Shown: positions 33,436-43,101 of the stretch, piece after piece
Numbering within the stretch: position 1 is the first letter of the stretch
How the letters are laid out: each line of letters starts with the position of its first letter
From: CAYQOX01 sp964419335
GTDB lineage: Bacteria > Hinthialibacterota > Hinthialibacteria > Hinthialibacterales > Hinthialibacteraceae
NCBI GenBank assembly: GCA_964419335.1
Contig: CAYQOX010000002.1
Span: forward strand, 62,001 to 126,000
Reading direction: 5' to 3'
Length of the DNA: 64,000 bases
Notes under the pieces: generated by a model
What the model was told of the DNA's origin: nothing
Seen by the model: the letters and a program-made list of their open reading frames with translations, nothing else
The model's database searches: none
Position numbers and translations under genes: made by a program

Positions 33436-34899
33436 ATGAAGAGAAGAGATTTCTTAAAAACAATAGCGGTATCCGGGTTATCCGCCCAGGCTTTGCAGGC
33501 AGGGTGGGCGGCCGAAGTAGAGAAGAAACCCAATTTCGTCTTTCTACTTGCGGATGATTTAGGCTGGAAAGATATTGGGGCCTACGGCAGTTCTTTTTAT
33601 GAGACACCGAATATCGATCGTCTTCGTGCCAGTGGGATGAAATTTACCCAAGCCTATGCCGCCTGTCCAGTTTGCTCTCCAACCCGAGCCAGCATCATGA
33701 CAGGGAAATATCCGCCGCGGGTGGGTATCACGGATTATATCAGTCCCACCGGGGGCAATCAGCCTGAGCAATGGGGACGCAATACGCCCCTCTTACCCAC
33801 TTCTTACAACGACCATTTGCCGCTGGATGAAGAGACAATCGCCGAATGCTTAAAGGAGGCTGGATACGCGACTTTCTTTGCAGGCAAATGGCACCTTGGC
33901 CCGGAAGACTATTGGCCAGAGGATCAGGGCTTCGATGTCAATAAAGGTGGAACCGAACATGGGGGGCCTTATAGCGGTGATAAATATTTCTCTCCTTACG
34001 ATAATCCACGCCTAGAAGATGGGCCTCCGGGAGAACATCTTCCCGCGCGTCTCGGCCGTGAATGTGCTGATTTTATTAAAGCCCATCAAGACCAGCCCTT
34101 CTTTACCTTCTTATCTTTTTACTCGGTACATATTCCGTTGATGACACGCGAGGATTTAGAAGAGAAATATCAAAAAAAAGCCGAGAAACTGGATGACTCA
34201 CGCAAGACATGGGGAAAAGAAGGCGAACGTAAAGTGCGCCTGGTGCAGGATCATGCGGTCTATGCGGGCATGGTGGAGGCTATGGACCAGGCGATAGGCC
34301 ATGTGCTCGATACTTTGGATGAACTTGGTTTGGCAGAAAATACCATCGTCTTCTTTATGTCCGATAACGGTGGTTTATCTACCTCCGAAGGTCACCCTAC
34401 TTCTAATTTGCCTTTACGCGCCGGCAAAGGTTGGATGTATGAAGGCGGCATTCGCGAACCTATGATCGTGCGCGCCCCCGGGATTACCGAAGCGGGAAGT
34501 ACGAGTGAGGGAATCGTGACCAGCACCGATTTTTACCCCACGATGTTAGAACTCGCGGGACTCTCGCTCATGCCAGCGCAGCATAAGGACGGTGTTAGTT
34601 TTGTCCCTCTTCTAAAGGGGAAGAACATGGATCGTGGGCCTATCTTCTGGCATTATCCCCATTATGGGAATCAAGGCGGCTCGCCTTCGGGTGCAGTACG
34701 AGAAGGAAAGTGGAAATTGATTGAATGGTATGAAGATGGGAAAATCAATCTTTTCAATCTTGAAGAAGATATCGGTGAAAAGAATGATGTCTCGGAGGAA
34801 TACCCTGAGGTTGTTGAGAAATTGCATGAAAAACTCAAGCGCTGGCGAAAAGAAGTCAGCGCTAAGATGCCGACCAATAATCCAAACTACGATTCCTAA
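33436..34899 (+). CDS. Tat-exported type I sulfatase
   Basis: Formylglycine-dependent sulphate-ester hydrolase acting on sulphated glycans or other exported substrates. 487 residues from the ATG at 33436, which has GGGGAGG upstream. The N-terminus MKRRDFLKTIAVSG is a twin-arginine signal. The nucleophile is Cys80 in CPVCSPTRASIMTGKYPPR, converted to formylglycine by an anaerobic or FGE-type maturase not seen here. Metal ligands include Asp40-Asp41 in LADDLGW, and FFMSDNGG and HTP/GKWHLG blocks match family strands. The C-terminal subdomain ends KLHEKLKRWRKE. It lies beside a convergent FAD oxidoreductase. Confidence 0.93.
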   Translation: MKRRDFLKTIAVSGLSAQALQAGWAAEVEKKPNFVFLLADDLGWKDIGAYGSSFYETPNIDRLRASGMKFTQAYAACPVCSPTRASIMTGKYPPRVGITDYISPTGGNQPEQWGRNTPLLPTSYNDHLPLDEETIAECLKEAGYATFFAGKWHLGPEDYWPEDQGFDVNKGGTEHGGPYSGDKYFSPYDNPRLEDGPPGEHLPARLGRECADFIKAHQDQPFFTFLSFYSVHIPLMTREDLEEKYQKKAEKLDDSRKTWGKEGERKVRLVQDHAVYAGMVEAMDQAIGHVLDTLDELGLAENTIVFFMSDNGGLSTSEGHPTSNLPLRAGKGWMYEGGIREPMIVRAPGITEAGSTSEGIVTSTDFYPTMLELAGLSLMPAQHKDGVSFVPLLKGKNMDRGPIFWHYPHYGNQGGSPSGAVREGKWKLIEWYEDGKINLFNLEEDIGEKNDVSEEYPEVVEKLHEKLKRWRKEVSAKMPTNNPNYDS

Positions 34900-34911
34900 T
34901 TTTTGAAAACG

Positions 34912-34955
34912 AAACCGGGCTGCTCTTTCCATTCTGAGAGAGCAGCCCGGTTTTT
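34912..34955. terminator. Bidirectional intrinsic terminator between sulfatase and FAD oxidoreductase
   Basis: A 15-bp perfect stem (34912-34926 with 34939-34953, AAACCGGGCTGCTCT/AGAGCAGCCCGGTTT) with a 12-nt loop and T runs on both strands. It serves the convergent sulfatase and FAD oxidoreductase genes. Confidence 0.95.
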
Positions 34956-34959
34956 CCTT

Positions 34960-37029
34960 TTATTCCTTCAAAACCCATTGCACCGCGTCTGCGATGACAT
35001 GGCCATCCACTCCACGGGTGGAAAATTCCACAACGCCATGATCATCAAAATCAAATACACCTAATTCAATGAACAATTCATTAATCGAAGGTTCACGTTG
35101 TTGGTTCACCGTCACGGTTTTCTTTCCAGTCGCATGATGGATAGTAACTGAAAGATTGGTAGCACGATTATTATGGGGAGAATAGGACAAACGCACAATA
35201 TAACGCCCCGGTTTAAGGTTGGCTTCATAGCGGGCGGTATCCACAGAATCGCTCCCTGGTTCACTGTAGTGATAACCTTGATCGACAAAGGGAGAGATGC
35301 TGGCGCTGTTGTCCCAGTTTCCGCTCAACTCCGCATCTCGATCATCCACTACAATACCTTCTAATTGCGCGCTTTTGATCGGAAGCTGCTTGGGAGGGAC
35401 GTCAGTTTCCAGTACTTGGCCATCTTCCAGCAATTGGGCTTTCAAGAGTTCATAATCGAGGTCCTGAACCGCCGTGTTTTCGCGAAGAGAAAGCACGGCG
35501 GCGGTGGCGGCTGATTGCCCCAAGATCATGAACACCGGTTCCATGCGAATCGAGCCGAAGGCAATGTGTGAACTGCTTACACAAACTGGTACCAGCAAGT
35601 TTTCGCATTCGTCTTTTTTCGGCACGAGAGATTCGTAGGAAATTTCGTAGGGTCCACCGGGATGCACCCCGATATCGCCTTCGTTCTGAACATATCCCTC
35701 GGTGGTGATGTAGCGCTGCACGTTGTGTGAATCCATGGTGTAAGAGCCTAAGCCCACCGATTTGGGGGTATCCACAGTGCGCAGGCAGTCATGTTCGGTC
35801 ATGATATATTCGCCAATCATGCGCCGGGCTTCACGGACGTAAATCTGGTGCGGCCAATTGCCATTGTCGATAAATTCATCAGCCGCCAATCCCCAGCGGC
35901 TTACTTTCTCGCGTACCTCTTTGGGGACGCGGGGATGGTTGGCCAAAGTCCACATCAAACCTTTTTGATATTGTTCATGTTCGGCGATGATTTCTTTGCG
36001 TCGTTCGTAGCCACCTTCGGGATAATCGTAGTTCATGCCAATATTGTCGGTAGAAAACGCATAGTTGTTGTTAGTGTCGGTTTTTCGATTAGGCATCATA
36101 TCGATCTTAAGCGGTATTCGCATATCCCCCGCTTCGTAATTGCGTAACAACAGTTCGTACTCTTGTTCGTCGTACCCTTCCGGCTTTGGCCAAGGGACAA
36201 GGTTCTCGGCCACATCAGTCATGCACATACGGAAACAATAGGCCTGTACTCGGTGATCCCCATCTCCGTTATTCCCTGGGTCACCCGCGTGTACACGAGG
36301 TAAGATTCCGCTGGAGGGATCGCCGGGGACGATATAGGGATCGACATCGTGAGTGAAATAATGCCCATGATGACGCGCGTCTTTTTGCACTCCATTGTAG
36401 CGTTCGTTATAGGTGCGGTTGGACTCTCGGCCGACAGCATAAGAAACACCGGCAGAGGCCATTAAATCACCCTCATAGGTAGCATCGATAAACATTTTGC
36501 CTTCATACGTGTTGCCATCCAACGTCATTATGGAGACAATCCGTCCGTTTTTCGTATTGACACCCTTCTCACGATCGAGCCAGGCATCCCGAATCACGCT
36601 CACTTCTTGTTCTTCCAGCATTTGATCCATAAGGTTCTCAGCTACATGCGGTTCAAACACCCACATGGCATCGTCATCCGGATCAAACACTCCAAAACCC
36701 CGGTTTTTGTTCAACTCACTGGGTTCTTCGTATTTCCACGCATCCGGGTTTTCATAATGTTGATGAATGCGCTGATAAAACTCGCGGCTCAAGCCGCCTA
36801 TGGCGGACTTATCGCCTGAATCTGTCCATCCTAGCCCCCCTGTGGTTAATCCCCCAAGATGCTCGTCCGGGGAGACCAAAATCACGCTGTGTCCCATCTT
36901 AGCGGTTTGTACCGCTGCGATGACTCCCGCAGAGGTTCCGCCATAAACCACGACATCATACTCCGCCGCAGCATAACCGGGTGTAAAACCTAATGAGCAA
37001 AACAAAAGCCATACAACCAATTTCTTCAT
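34960..37029 (-). CDS. Secreted FAD-dependent oxidoreductase with golvesin-like C-terminal domain
   Basis: 689 residues from the ATG at 37029 (GGGAGG upstream), with a Sec signal peptide (residues 4-21). The FAD-binding Rossmann motif is VVVYGGTSAGVIAA (Gly30, Gly31, Gly35), followed by LGGLTTGGLGWTDSG, the hallmark of the FAD-dependent oxidoreductase family found beside sulfatases and glycan lyases in planctomycete-like bacteria. A conserved EARRMIGEYIMTEHD block and SSHIAFGSIRMEP complete the core to about residue 550. Residues 560-689 form a golvesin-type beta-sandwich (RATNLSVTIHH, DGHVIADAVQW), usually attached to xanthan-lyase-like enzymes. Exact substrate unknown. Confidence 0.83.
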   Translation of the reverse strand: MKKLVVWLLFCSLGFTPGYAAAEYDVVVYGGTSAGVIAAVQTAKMGHSVILVSPDEHLGGLTTGGLGWTDSGDKSAIGGLSREFYQRIHQHYENPDAWKYEEPSELNKNRGFGVFDPDDDAMWVFEPHVAENLMDQMLEEQEVSVIRDAWLDREKGVNTKNGRIVSIMTLDGNTYEGKMFIDATYEGDLMASAGVSYAVGRESNRTYNERYNGVQKDARHHGHYFTHDVDPYIVPGDPSSGILPRVHAGDPGNNGDGDHRVQAYCFRMCMTDVAENLVPWPKPEGYDEQEYELLLRNYEAGDMRIPLKIDMMPNRKTDTNNNYAFSTDNIGMNYDYPEGGYERRKEIIAEHEQYQKGLMWTLANHPRVPKEVREKVSRWGLAADEFIDNGNWPHQIYVREARRMIGEYIMTEHDCLRTVDTPKSVGLGSYTMDSHNVQRYITTEGYVQNEGDIGVHPGGPYEISYESLVPKKDECENLLVPVCVSSSHIAFGSIRMEPVFMILGQSAATAAVLSLRENTAVQDLDYELLKAQLLEDGQVLETDVPPKQLPIKSAQLEGIVVDDRDAELSGNWDNSASISPFVDQGYHYSEPGSDSVDTARYEANLKPGRYIVRLSYSPHNNRATNLSVTIHHATGKKTVTVNQQREPSINELFIELGVFDFDDHGVVEFSTRGVDGHVIADAVQWVLKE

Positions 37030-37154
37030 TAAACGATCCTCCCTTTTATAACTTTGGTTTCTGGTATAAAAGCAGAATACCACAACTTTGCGGGAAGAAA
37101 AATGATAATCAAGATGACCATGCAGGATTCATTGCAAAGTCCGAAAACTTTGCT

Positions 37155-37183
37155 TTGAAAATATTGATAACACAAATGACAAT
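37155..37183 (+). promoter_or_regulatory. Candidate sigma-70-type promoter
   Basis: TTGAAA (37155-37160) and GACAAT (37178-37183) are separated by 17 nt, ahead of the tandem-propeller gene. The -35 matches 5 of 6 and the -10 matches 4 of 6 consensus bases. The region is AT-rich, so the match is not strong evidence. Confidence 0.3.
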
Positions 37184-37264
37184 ATGTGCCTGTATTGACG
37201 AGAAATGAATTCGTGTATCATACATTCATACGTTTGTCTGAACTTATTTATGGAGGTTTTTGTG

Positions 37265-39286
37265 ATGTTGCGTAACAGTTTTTTTATCCTTCTTGCCCTG
37301 CTCCTCTCACTGAACGCTTTTACCCAATCGATCCCTTATGAGTATGTTACCGAATTTGCCACTCCCAGCGATCTTGGCCAACCCATCTCGATAGCCGTGG
37401 ATTCCAACGGAGGCGTTTATTACACTCTGCTGCCTTCCTCGGAACCGGACACATCAGGTTGCTTTTATGTCGCAAATCCGTTGGATGCTCCTGCGCCAGA
37501 GAGCCATGTGCTGGTCGATGATGGACTCATCGTCGAAGTCCCGGTTGGCCGGGGGTACGTTGGGGTGGATGTAGATCCATCCGGGAATGTGTATATCGCG
37601 ATGGATAGCGGTTCAAACAATTCATCCTACATTATGAAGCGCAGTCCGGCTCCGGATTTTGATTGGATGGATGAGTTCGGAGGAACCAGTATGGTCTTCG
37701 GACAACGGTATAATGGTGTCACAGTACTCAACGAAGAGGTTATCGCCACCACCACTTTTTCAACCGTCCAATTCTTGGATGCTAAGACGGGAGATGTTTT
37801 ACATGAAGTGAGCGATGGCGAGGCCTATCAGCGTGACATCGCTTATAATCCTCTCACACACGATTTATACATTGCAAAAAATGGTGGAGACTCAAACAAT
37901 GCCGCCAATTTGTTAAGCGGAGGAACCCCCGACAATCTTTCTGGATATACTGAAATTCAACCGGGTTTTATTCCTCAAGGCGGGATTGGCGGAACCTACG
38001 GGATCAAGAACCAGCTGATTGGTTACGATAAGGTCAATGACTTGATCCTGATTCCTGACGCCAGCACCTCTCCTTCCACGATCGCGGTTTATCACTCTTC
38101 CGACACGAGTAACCCCGCGGCCAATCTTCATGGTTACCAATCTCCCAACGGAACTCTCTTTTTACCCGCGGATGCCGCGGCATGGACGGATGAAAACGAA
38201 GAAACCTATATTTTCGTGACGGATAGTTCGGCCTATCGCATTGTCGTATTTAAGATGGGAGGCGAAGGAGAAATCCCAGGGGGCAATGGTTCAGATACAG
38301 AACCAGATCATCCTTTTGCCTTTGTCAACGATTTCGAAACCGTGCTTGATACCGGTGCTCCTATGGCGTTGGCCGCCGATGCGAATGGTGGGCTTTATTA
38401 TACTCTATTTTCAACCCCCGAAGCCAACATGACTGGCTGTTATTACCTCGCCGATCCATTAAACGAATCCGGTCTGGAACAGCATCTCTTGGTCGATGAC
38501 GGGGCCGATATGGAGGTACCCGCCAATCGGGGATTTATGGGAGTGACTGTGGATGACGAAGGGTACATCTATCTCACCATGGAAACCGGCCAAGCAGATT
38601 CATCCAATGTGCGGAAAATACAACCCGCCCCGGACTTCGGGTTAGACGATGTTTTCGGCGGAGGGATTCTCTTTTATAACAAACGCATGAATGGCATCGA
38701 TTTTCTTGGGAATGATATTGTAGCCGTAAGTACGTTTGATTCGGTGGAATTCTTAGCGGCCGAGGATGGAACTTCGTTGTACGAAATTTCTGGTGGTCAA
38801 ACTTACCAGCGCGATTTGGCCTATAACCCCGAGAATGGTGATATTTACTTATCGCGCAATAGTCAAAAACCAAACGAAGCCATTGGGAGTGTGAATTTGC
38901 TGACCGGGGGGAATGTCGACAACGTGGAAAGGTATAGCGAGTTTCAAAATCACTTCATCCCGCGGGGCGGCATTGGGGGCACTTATGGAGCGAATAGTCA
39001 ATTAATCGAGTATGACGCGATGAATCATCACCTCATTGTTCCTGATTATTCAGGCGCTCAACCCATGATGGCGTTTTATAATCCCGATCAACCGGAAGAG
39101 CCTCTTGCGCTGGTGGATGGAAGTGAATCAGACAATGGTCCCTTTGAAACGCCGACCGATGCGGTCGTGGTGCATACGCCTCAAGAAGAAACTTTCGTGT
39201 TTATCTCTGATATGGGCACTCGGAGAATTTATGTCTATCAAACTCGGGGAGAAACGGGTATTGACGACTGGGAAATTTATGAATAA
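37265..39286 (+). CDS. Secreted protein of two tandem propeller-like repeats with C-terminal DW-Y motif
   Basis: 673 residues from the ATG at 37265, 8 nt after GGAGG (37252-37256). A signal peptide spans residues 3-19. The rest is an internal duplication: two copies of about 310 residues (about 22-340 and 350-655) match throughout, for example DSNGGVYYTLL against DANGGLYYTLF, VPVGRGYVGVDVD against VPANRGFMGVTVD, YQRDIAYNPLTHDLYIAKN against YQRDLAYNPENGDIYLSRN, and FIPQGGIGGTYG against FIPRGGIGGTYG. Repeated DxxGxxY motifs suggest beta-propeller blades. No enzyme motif is seen. The protein ends GIDDWEIYE, shared in form with two other secreted proteins here. Confidence 0.7.
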   Translation: MLRNSFFILLALLLSLNAFTQSIPYEYVTEFATPSDLGQPISIAVDSNGGVYYTLLPSSEPDTSGCFYVANPLDAPAPESHVLVDDGLIVEVPVGRGYVGVDVDPSGNVYIAMDSGSNNSSYIMKRSPAPDFDWMDEFGGTSMVFGQRYNGVTVLNEEVIATTTFSTVQFLDAKTGDVLHEVSDGEAYQRDIAYNPLTHDLYIAKNGGDSNNAANLLSGGTPDNLSGYTEIQPGFIPQGGIGGTYGIKNQLIGYDKVNDLILIPDASTSPSTIAVYHSSDTSNPAANLHGYQSPNGTLFLPADAAAWTDENEETYIFVTDSSAYRIVVFKMGGEGEIPGGNGSDTEPDHPFAFVNDFETVLDTGAPMALAADANGGLYYTLFSTPEANMTGCYYLADPLNESGLEQHLLVDDGADMEVPANRGFMGVTVDDEGYIYLTMETGQADSSNVRKIQPAPDFGLDDVFGGGILFYNKRMNGIDFLGNDIVAVSTFDSVEFLAAEDGTSLYEISGGQTYQRDLAYNPENGDIYLSRNSQKPNEAIGSVNLLTGGNVDNVERYSEFQNHFIPRGGIGGTYGANSQLIEYDAMNHHLIVPDYSGAQPMMAFYNPDQPEEPLALVDGSESDNGPFETPTDAVVVHTPQEETFVFISDMGTRRIYVYQTRGETGIDDWEIYE

Positions 39287-39450
39287 GTTCTACAGCGATC
39301 GTCGTTCTCGGATGAGTTAGATTTCCGTATTGGTTCGAGTAAGTGAGCCTCATGGTTGCATTGCATAGGCAGATTGTGTGAGTCAAGTTATAATATAAAT
39401 AAGAATTGTTATTTTATTGATATCAGAAAAAGGAGTTTAAAACTCACACT

Positions 39451-40026
39451 ATGATTTACACCAAGGCTTTTACACTCATTGAATTATTGATTGTCGTTGC
39501 GATTATCGGAATTCTCGCAGCGATTGCGGTGCCGAACTTTTTGAATGCACAGGTGCGGGCAAAAATCGCCGGCGCAGAGGCGGATATGCGGAATATAGGC
39601 ACCGCCCTTGAGATGTACCGGTTAGACTATGGCAAAGCCCCCCGCACTTATACCGAAGGGTGTTATGAAGGTCCATGCCAAGGTTCGCAAATGTCGCGTT
39701 TTGCGCGTTTATCGAAACTCACTACGCCGATCTCTTTTATGTCATCCGTTCCGGAAGACAAGTTTAACACGCAGGAATTACAGGGTCTTTCCTCTGAACC
39801 CTTAAATACTTATCCCTATTGGGAACCGGGGTTTGCAGATAATTATCGAAACGAAAACGCCTTGGGACGTCACTTCAAAAATCAGGCGCGTCCCAATGGT
39901 CAATGGGCCCTCATGAGCTACGGTCCCGATGGGGACTTCGAAGCAGCCGGAGGAGGCGATTTGGCACCTTATGATCCCTCCAACGGTCTGGTATCGAACG
40001 GGGATATCATGCGTTTTGGATTATAA
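39451..40026 (+). CDS. Type IV pilin / type II pseudopilin-like protein 3
   Basis: 191 residues with a six-residue leader ending in Ala6 (KA-FTLIELL) where prepilins normally have Gly. Prepilin peptidase can tolerate Ala, but less efficiently. The mature helix FTLIELLIVVAIIGILAAIAVPNFLNAQVRAKIA is identical in protein sequence to pilins 1 and 2, yet the codons differ throughout, so this copy was not recently recombined. The globular part (LTTPISFMSSVPEDKF, MSYGPDGDFEAAGGGDL) has a GPDGD loop like that of GspG. AGGAG sits 15 nt before the ATG, across a GAGTTT/AAACTC inverted repeat that may shorten the gap. A hairpin terminator follows. Confidence 0.8.
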   Translation: MIYTKAFTLIELLIVVAIIGILAAIAVPNFLNAQVRAKIAGAEADMRNIGTALEMYRLDYGKAPRTYTEGCYEGPCQGSQMSRFARLSKLTTPISFMSSVPEDKFNTQELQGLSSEPLNTYPYWEPGFADNYRNENALGRHFKNQARPNGQWALMSYGPDGDFEAAGGGDLAPYDPSNGLVSNGDIMRFGL

Positions 40027-40048
40027 AAAGGGATGAAAACATAATCAT

Positions 40049-40074
40049 GGAGGAGGAATAGAACTTCCTCCTCC
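40049..40074. terminator. Bidirectional hairpin terminator between pilin 3 and the T2SS operon
   Basis: A 10-bp perfect stem (GGAGGAGGAA at 40049-40058 with TTCCTCCTCC at 40065-40074) with a 6-nt loop, between convergent stops at 40026 and 40104. The T tracts are short on both sides. Confidence 0.7.
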
Positions 40075-40103
40075 TTTATGTTAGTTCAAAAGTAATGTTT
40101 GTA

Positions 40104-41474
40104 TTAATCGACTTTATAGCCTTGCTGAAGGTAGCGTTGGAGTTTATACGTCAGCGCTCGGCGACTGATTCCTAACTCCTTAGCCGTTTCGGTACGATTA
40201 TTATTGTTGTTACGCAGCGAATTGAGAATCGCTTCGCGTTCAATATCTTCCAGTTTGACTCTGTGATACTCTTGTTCCTGATTCACATTATTCAATACAC
40301 TCTGAGTAATACGTTTCGGGAGATGCTCGGGGATGATGAGATCGCCCCGCGCCATCAGGGTTGCGCGCTCCATCGCATTGCGTAATTCACGAATATTTCC
40401 CGGCCAGGAATATTCTTCCAAACAACGAACGACAGTCGTAGACAGCCGCGGATTTCCCTCCATAAACTGCGAGGCAAAGTAATTCGCTAACGGGATAATA
40501 TCTTCATGACGTTCCCGCAGAGAGGGGATGTAAATTTCCATTACATTCAAGCGAAAAAACAGATCCTCGCGAAAGTTTCCTTTTTCCACTTCTTGTTCTA
40601 AATTGCGGTTGGTGGCGGTTAAGATGCGCGCATCGGTAACATGAACTTTGTTGGAACCAATACGCTGGAAAGTTCCATCCTGGATGATGCGTAATAATTT
40701 GGCTTGGAGGGAAGGAGACATTTCAGCGATTTCGTCGAGCAGCAAGGTTCCGCCAGCGGCTTCTTCGAAGCGCCCAATGCGTTGCTGAGTAGCCCCTGTG
40801 AAGGCGCCTTTTTCATGCCCGAAAAGTTCACTCTCCAGCAAATGCTCGGGGATGGCGGCGCAATTCACTTTGATCAGAGGGGCTTGCGATCGGGGGCTCC
40901 ATTCATGAATCACATCGGCAATAATCTCTTTACCTACCCCGCTTTCTCCAGTGATCAAAATGCGGCTGTCGGAGCGAGCCACCAACGCGGTTTCACGAAA
41001 CACCTCTTGGGTCACTGGGCTTTTAGCTACCACATAATCGGGAAGGGAAAGATCATCCGGGAAGCGTACTTTTTCTTCACGATCAATCCCTAAAGCTTTT
41101 TGAACGGAGGCCATTAATTCATCCAGATCGATCGGTTTCTCCAAATAATTGACAGCCCCATCTTGCATGGCTTTGACGGCATCACGTATATCCGCATACG
41201 CCGTTACCAGTAAAACCGGTAAGGTAGGAGAATGCTTTCTCGCTTCCCGCAAGGTTTCTAAACCCGATAAGCCGGGCATTCGAACATCTGTAATTAAGAC
41301 ATGAATCTCTTTCTCTTTTTGTATGATCCCCAGGGCCTCTTCTCCAGAGGCCGCATTAAGAATCTTAAATTCTTGGGAAGAAAGAAATGACGTTAACAGA
41401 TTCCGTTGACTCGCGTCATCATCCACCACGAGAATACGGTATTTTGAATGATCGACTTTTGTTGAAGTACCCAT
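40104..41474 (-). CDS. NtrC-family sigma-54-dependent response regulator
   Basis: Transcription activator for sigma-54 promoters, driven by phosphorylation from the adjacent kinase. 456 residues: receiver domain 13-125 with phospho-acceptor Asp63 in LITDVRMPG, then a AAA+ domain of about 145-375 with Walker A GESGVGKE, the sigma-54-contacting GAFTGA loop (HEKGAFTGATQ) and Walker B LLLDEIAEM, and a Fis-type helix-turn-helix (NNNNRTETAKELGISRRAL) at the C-terminus. Resembles PilR/AtoC. It begins 4 nt after the kinase, is the last gene of the T2SS operon, and is a natural candidate to activate the sigma-54 element at that operon's head. Confidence 0.95.
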   Translation of the reverse strand: MGTSTKVDHSKYRILVVDDDASQRNLLTSFLSSQEFKILNAASGEEALGIIQKEKEIHVLITDVRMPGLSGLETLREARKHSPTLPVLLVTAYADIRDAVKAMQDGAVNYLEKPIDLDELMASVQKALGIDREEKVRFPDDLSLPDYVVAKSPVTQEVFRETALVARSDSRILITGESGVGKEIIADVIHEWSPRSQAPLIKVNCAAIPEHLLESELFGHEKGAFTGATQQRIGRFEEAAGGTLLLDEIAEMSPSLQAKLLRIIQDGTFQRIGSNKVHVTDARILTATNRNLEQEVEKGNFREDLFFRLNVMEIYIPSLRERHEDIIPLANYFASQFMEGNPRLSTTVVRCLEEYSWPGNIRELRNAMERATLMARGDLIIPEHLPKRITQSVLNNVNQEQEYHRVKLEDIEREAILNSLRNNNNNRTETAKELGISRRALTYKLQRYLQQGYKVD

Positions 41475-41478
41475 ACCA

Positions 41479-43083
41479 TCAACCTTTGTTTACTCTACGT
41501 ATACCCGAAATCATAAAGCAGGCGCCCACTTCGGCACTGGGATTGTATTTTATATCCCAACCATGGGCGGATACAATCTGATTAACCACCGCCAGTCCTA
41601 ATCCTGTACCTTTTTCGCGAGTCGTGAAGTAAGGTTGAAAGATTTTTCCCCGGTTCTCGGTCGGGACTCCAGGGCCGTTGTCTTCGATATAAAACCGTAA
41701 TCGATGATCTTTTTCCTCTTCACTACGCAAACGAATGACACCGCCTTCTTCTACAGACTGAATCGCATTGAGTAATAGGTTAAATAGAATTTGACGAAGC
41801 AAGGCTTCATCTGCTTCAATGTTTGTCTCCGGGATTTGATCATGGATATCGAGGTTTTTATCTTCAATGTCGGAAATCAAAGTTTGTTTTACATCTTGAA
41901 TGACGGAGGTGAGGTTCACAATCCGGGGTTTGGGCTCACAAGGTTTGGAAAAATTAATGAATTCATTGAGCTGAGCGGTTACCCGATCCACTTCTTCGCT
42001 AATTTGAGTCGCTTGGTTGCGTACTTCACCGCTGGTGTGCTCATCCCGGGCGATAAATTGCGCCAGGCCGCGAACCAGGTTTAGGGGATTACGGGTTTCG
42101 TGGGCTAATCCCGCAGCAGCAAGGTTCATTTTTCGTAAGTACATATTCATTTCATTCGCTCGCACCAGGCGCAGTTGTAAATCGGAAGTCCGCATCAGAT
42201 TACGCCAAACCAAAGCAAATCCTAAAAAAGCAAAAAAGGCGAAACCGATAATCGAAGCCCGCACCCAAATGTCCTTCCTAACCTGCTCACGAAATTTTTG
42301 CGTGGACATTTCAATAATAAAACCGTGTAAACCTACCTTTTGCAACAGGGCTTGATAGTCCTCTGGATCCATTCCCGGAGGACGCCGAAATAACCACGGG
42401 GGACGGCCGCGATGAGAATCGGGTCCAGAGCGACTTCGCCCGCCGCTTACCGTCTCTTGATCCTCCTGCTGTTCGGAAGTTCCATCCGCAATTTCACGAG
42501 AACTGTCGCGAGGTTCTCTTGCGCGCTCTTCTTCATCATTCTGCGACTCGTCGCGCGCGTTCTCATCACGACCTCGTCGTGGACGCCCATCGTCGTCTCG
42601 GTTTCTTGGTGGCCGGGGACGCATCTGACGCATGATTTCTTGATCCTCTTCAGATAAGATGAGCGTGGGTGGATCCGCTCCTTTCCATCGTGGATCGATC
42701 CCTAAATCGACAAGATTGAAAACCCATACGGATTCTTTACCCCATTTCAACCCCGCTTCGGTTAAGTTTTGGAATTGCGTGATATCCACATCTCCCGCCG
42801 AGGTTACCACTTCACCATTAGCATTAAACAACACGACAGACTTTAAATCCTCGGATTGAATCAAGTCGAAAAGGGCTGATTCCAACCGAGGCTCAAAGAC
42901 CACGCCGCCAAATAAGCGCTGCGATCGGATGACGACCGCGAGCGTATTGGCGATATCTTGAGCGCGATTCAATAAATGCTTCCGTCCGCCAGCCACATAA
43001 CGTTGATGCTCAAACAATTGCCATGCGACGACGCTCAGAAATAAGAGAATGAGAATGACGGGGACGATTCGTTTTGAGAACAT
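41479..43083 (-). CDS. Membrane sensor histidine kinase with Arg/Asp/Glu-rich periplasmic insert
   Basis: 534 residues. Transmembrane helices lie at about 7-22 and 274-293, bounding a periplasmic sensor region of 250 residues. Within it residues 152-232 form a low-complexity stretch rich in Arg, Asp, Glu and Ser. The cytosolic part has a dimerisation helix with His328 in AAGLAHETRNPLNLVRG, then the ATPase with N box LFNLLLNAIQS, G1 IEDNGPGVP and G2 GTGLGLAVVNQI. This is the PilS/NtrB subclass. Its partner regulator is 4 nt downstream. It follows the secretin pore gene by 18 nt, so the pair belongs to the T2SS operon and could sense secretin assembly or export load. That sensing is inference. 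Confidence 0.9.
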   Translation of the reverse strand: MFSKRIVPVILILLFLSVVAWQLFEHQRYVAGGRKHLLNRAQDIANTLAVVIRSQRLFGGVVFEPRLESALFDLIQSEDLKSVVLFNANGEVVTSAGDVDITQFQNLTEAGLKWGKESVWVFNLVDLGIDPRWKGADPPTLILSEEDQEIMRQMRPRPPRNRDDDGRPRRGRDENARDESQNDEEERAREPRDSSREIADGTSEQQEDQETVSGGRSRSGPDSHRGRPPWLFRRPPGMDPEDYQALLQKVGLHGFIIEMSTQKFREQVRKDIWVRASIIGFAFFAFLGFALVWRNLMRTSDLQLRLVRANEMNMYLRKMNLAAAGLAHETRNPLNLVRGLAQFIARDEHTSGEVRNQATQISEEVDRVTAQLNEFINFSKPCEPKPRIVNLTSVIQDVKQTLISDIEDKNLDIHDQIPETNIEADEALLRQILFNLLLNAIQSVEEGGVIRLRSEEEKDHRLRFYIEDNGPGVPTENRGKIFQPYFTTREKGTGLGLAVVNQIVSAHGWDIKYNPSAEVGACFMISGIRRVNKG

Positions 43084-43101
43084 GTGCTTTTCCTCGAGGT
43101 C

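Noticed and set aside
39330..39370. Sigma-54 promoter upstream of pilin 3
   Set aside because: Several GG and GC dinucleotides are present but none with a 10-nt separation and a TTGC box.
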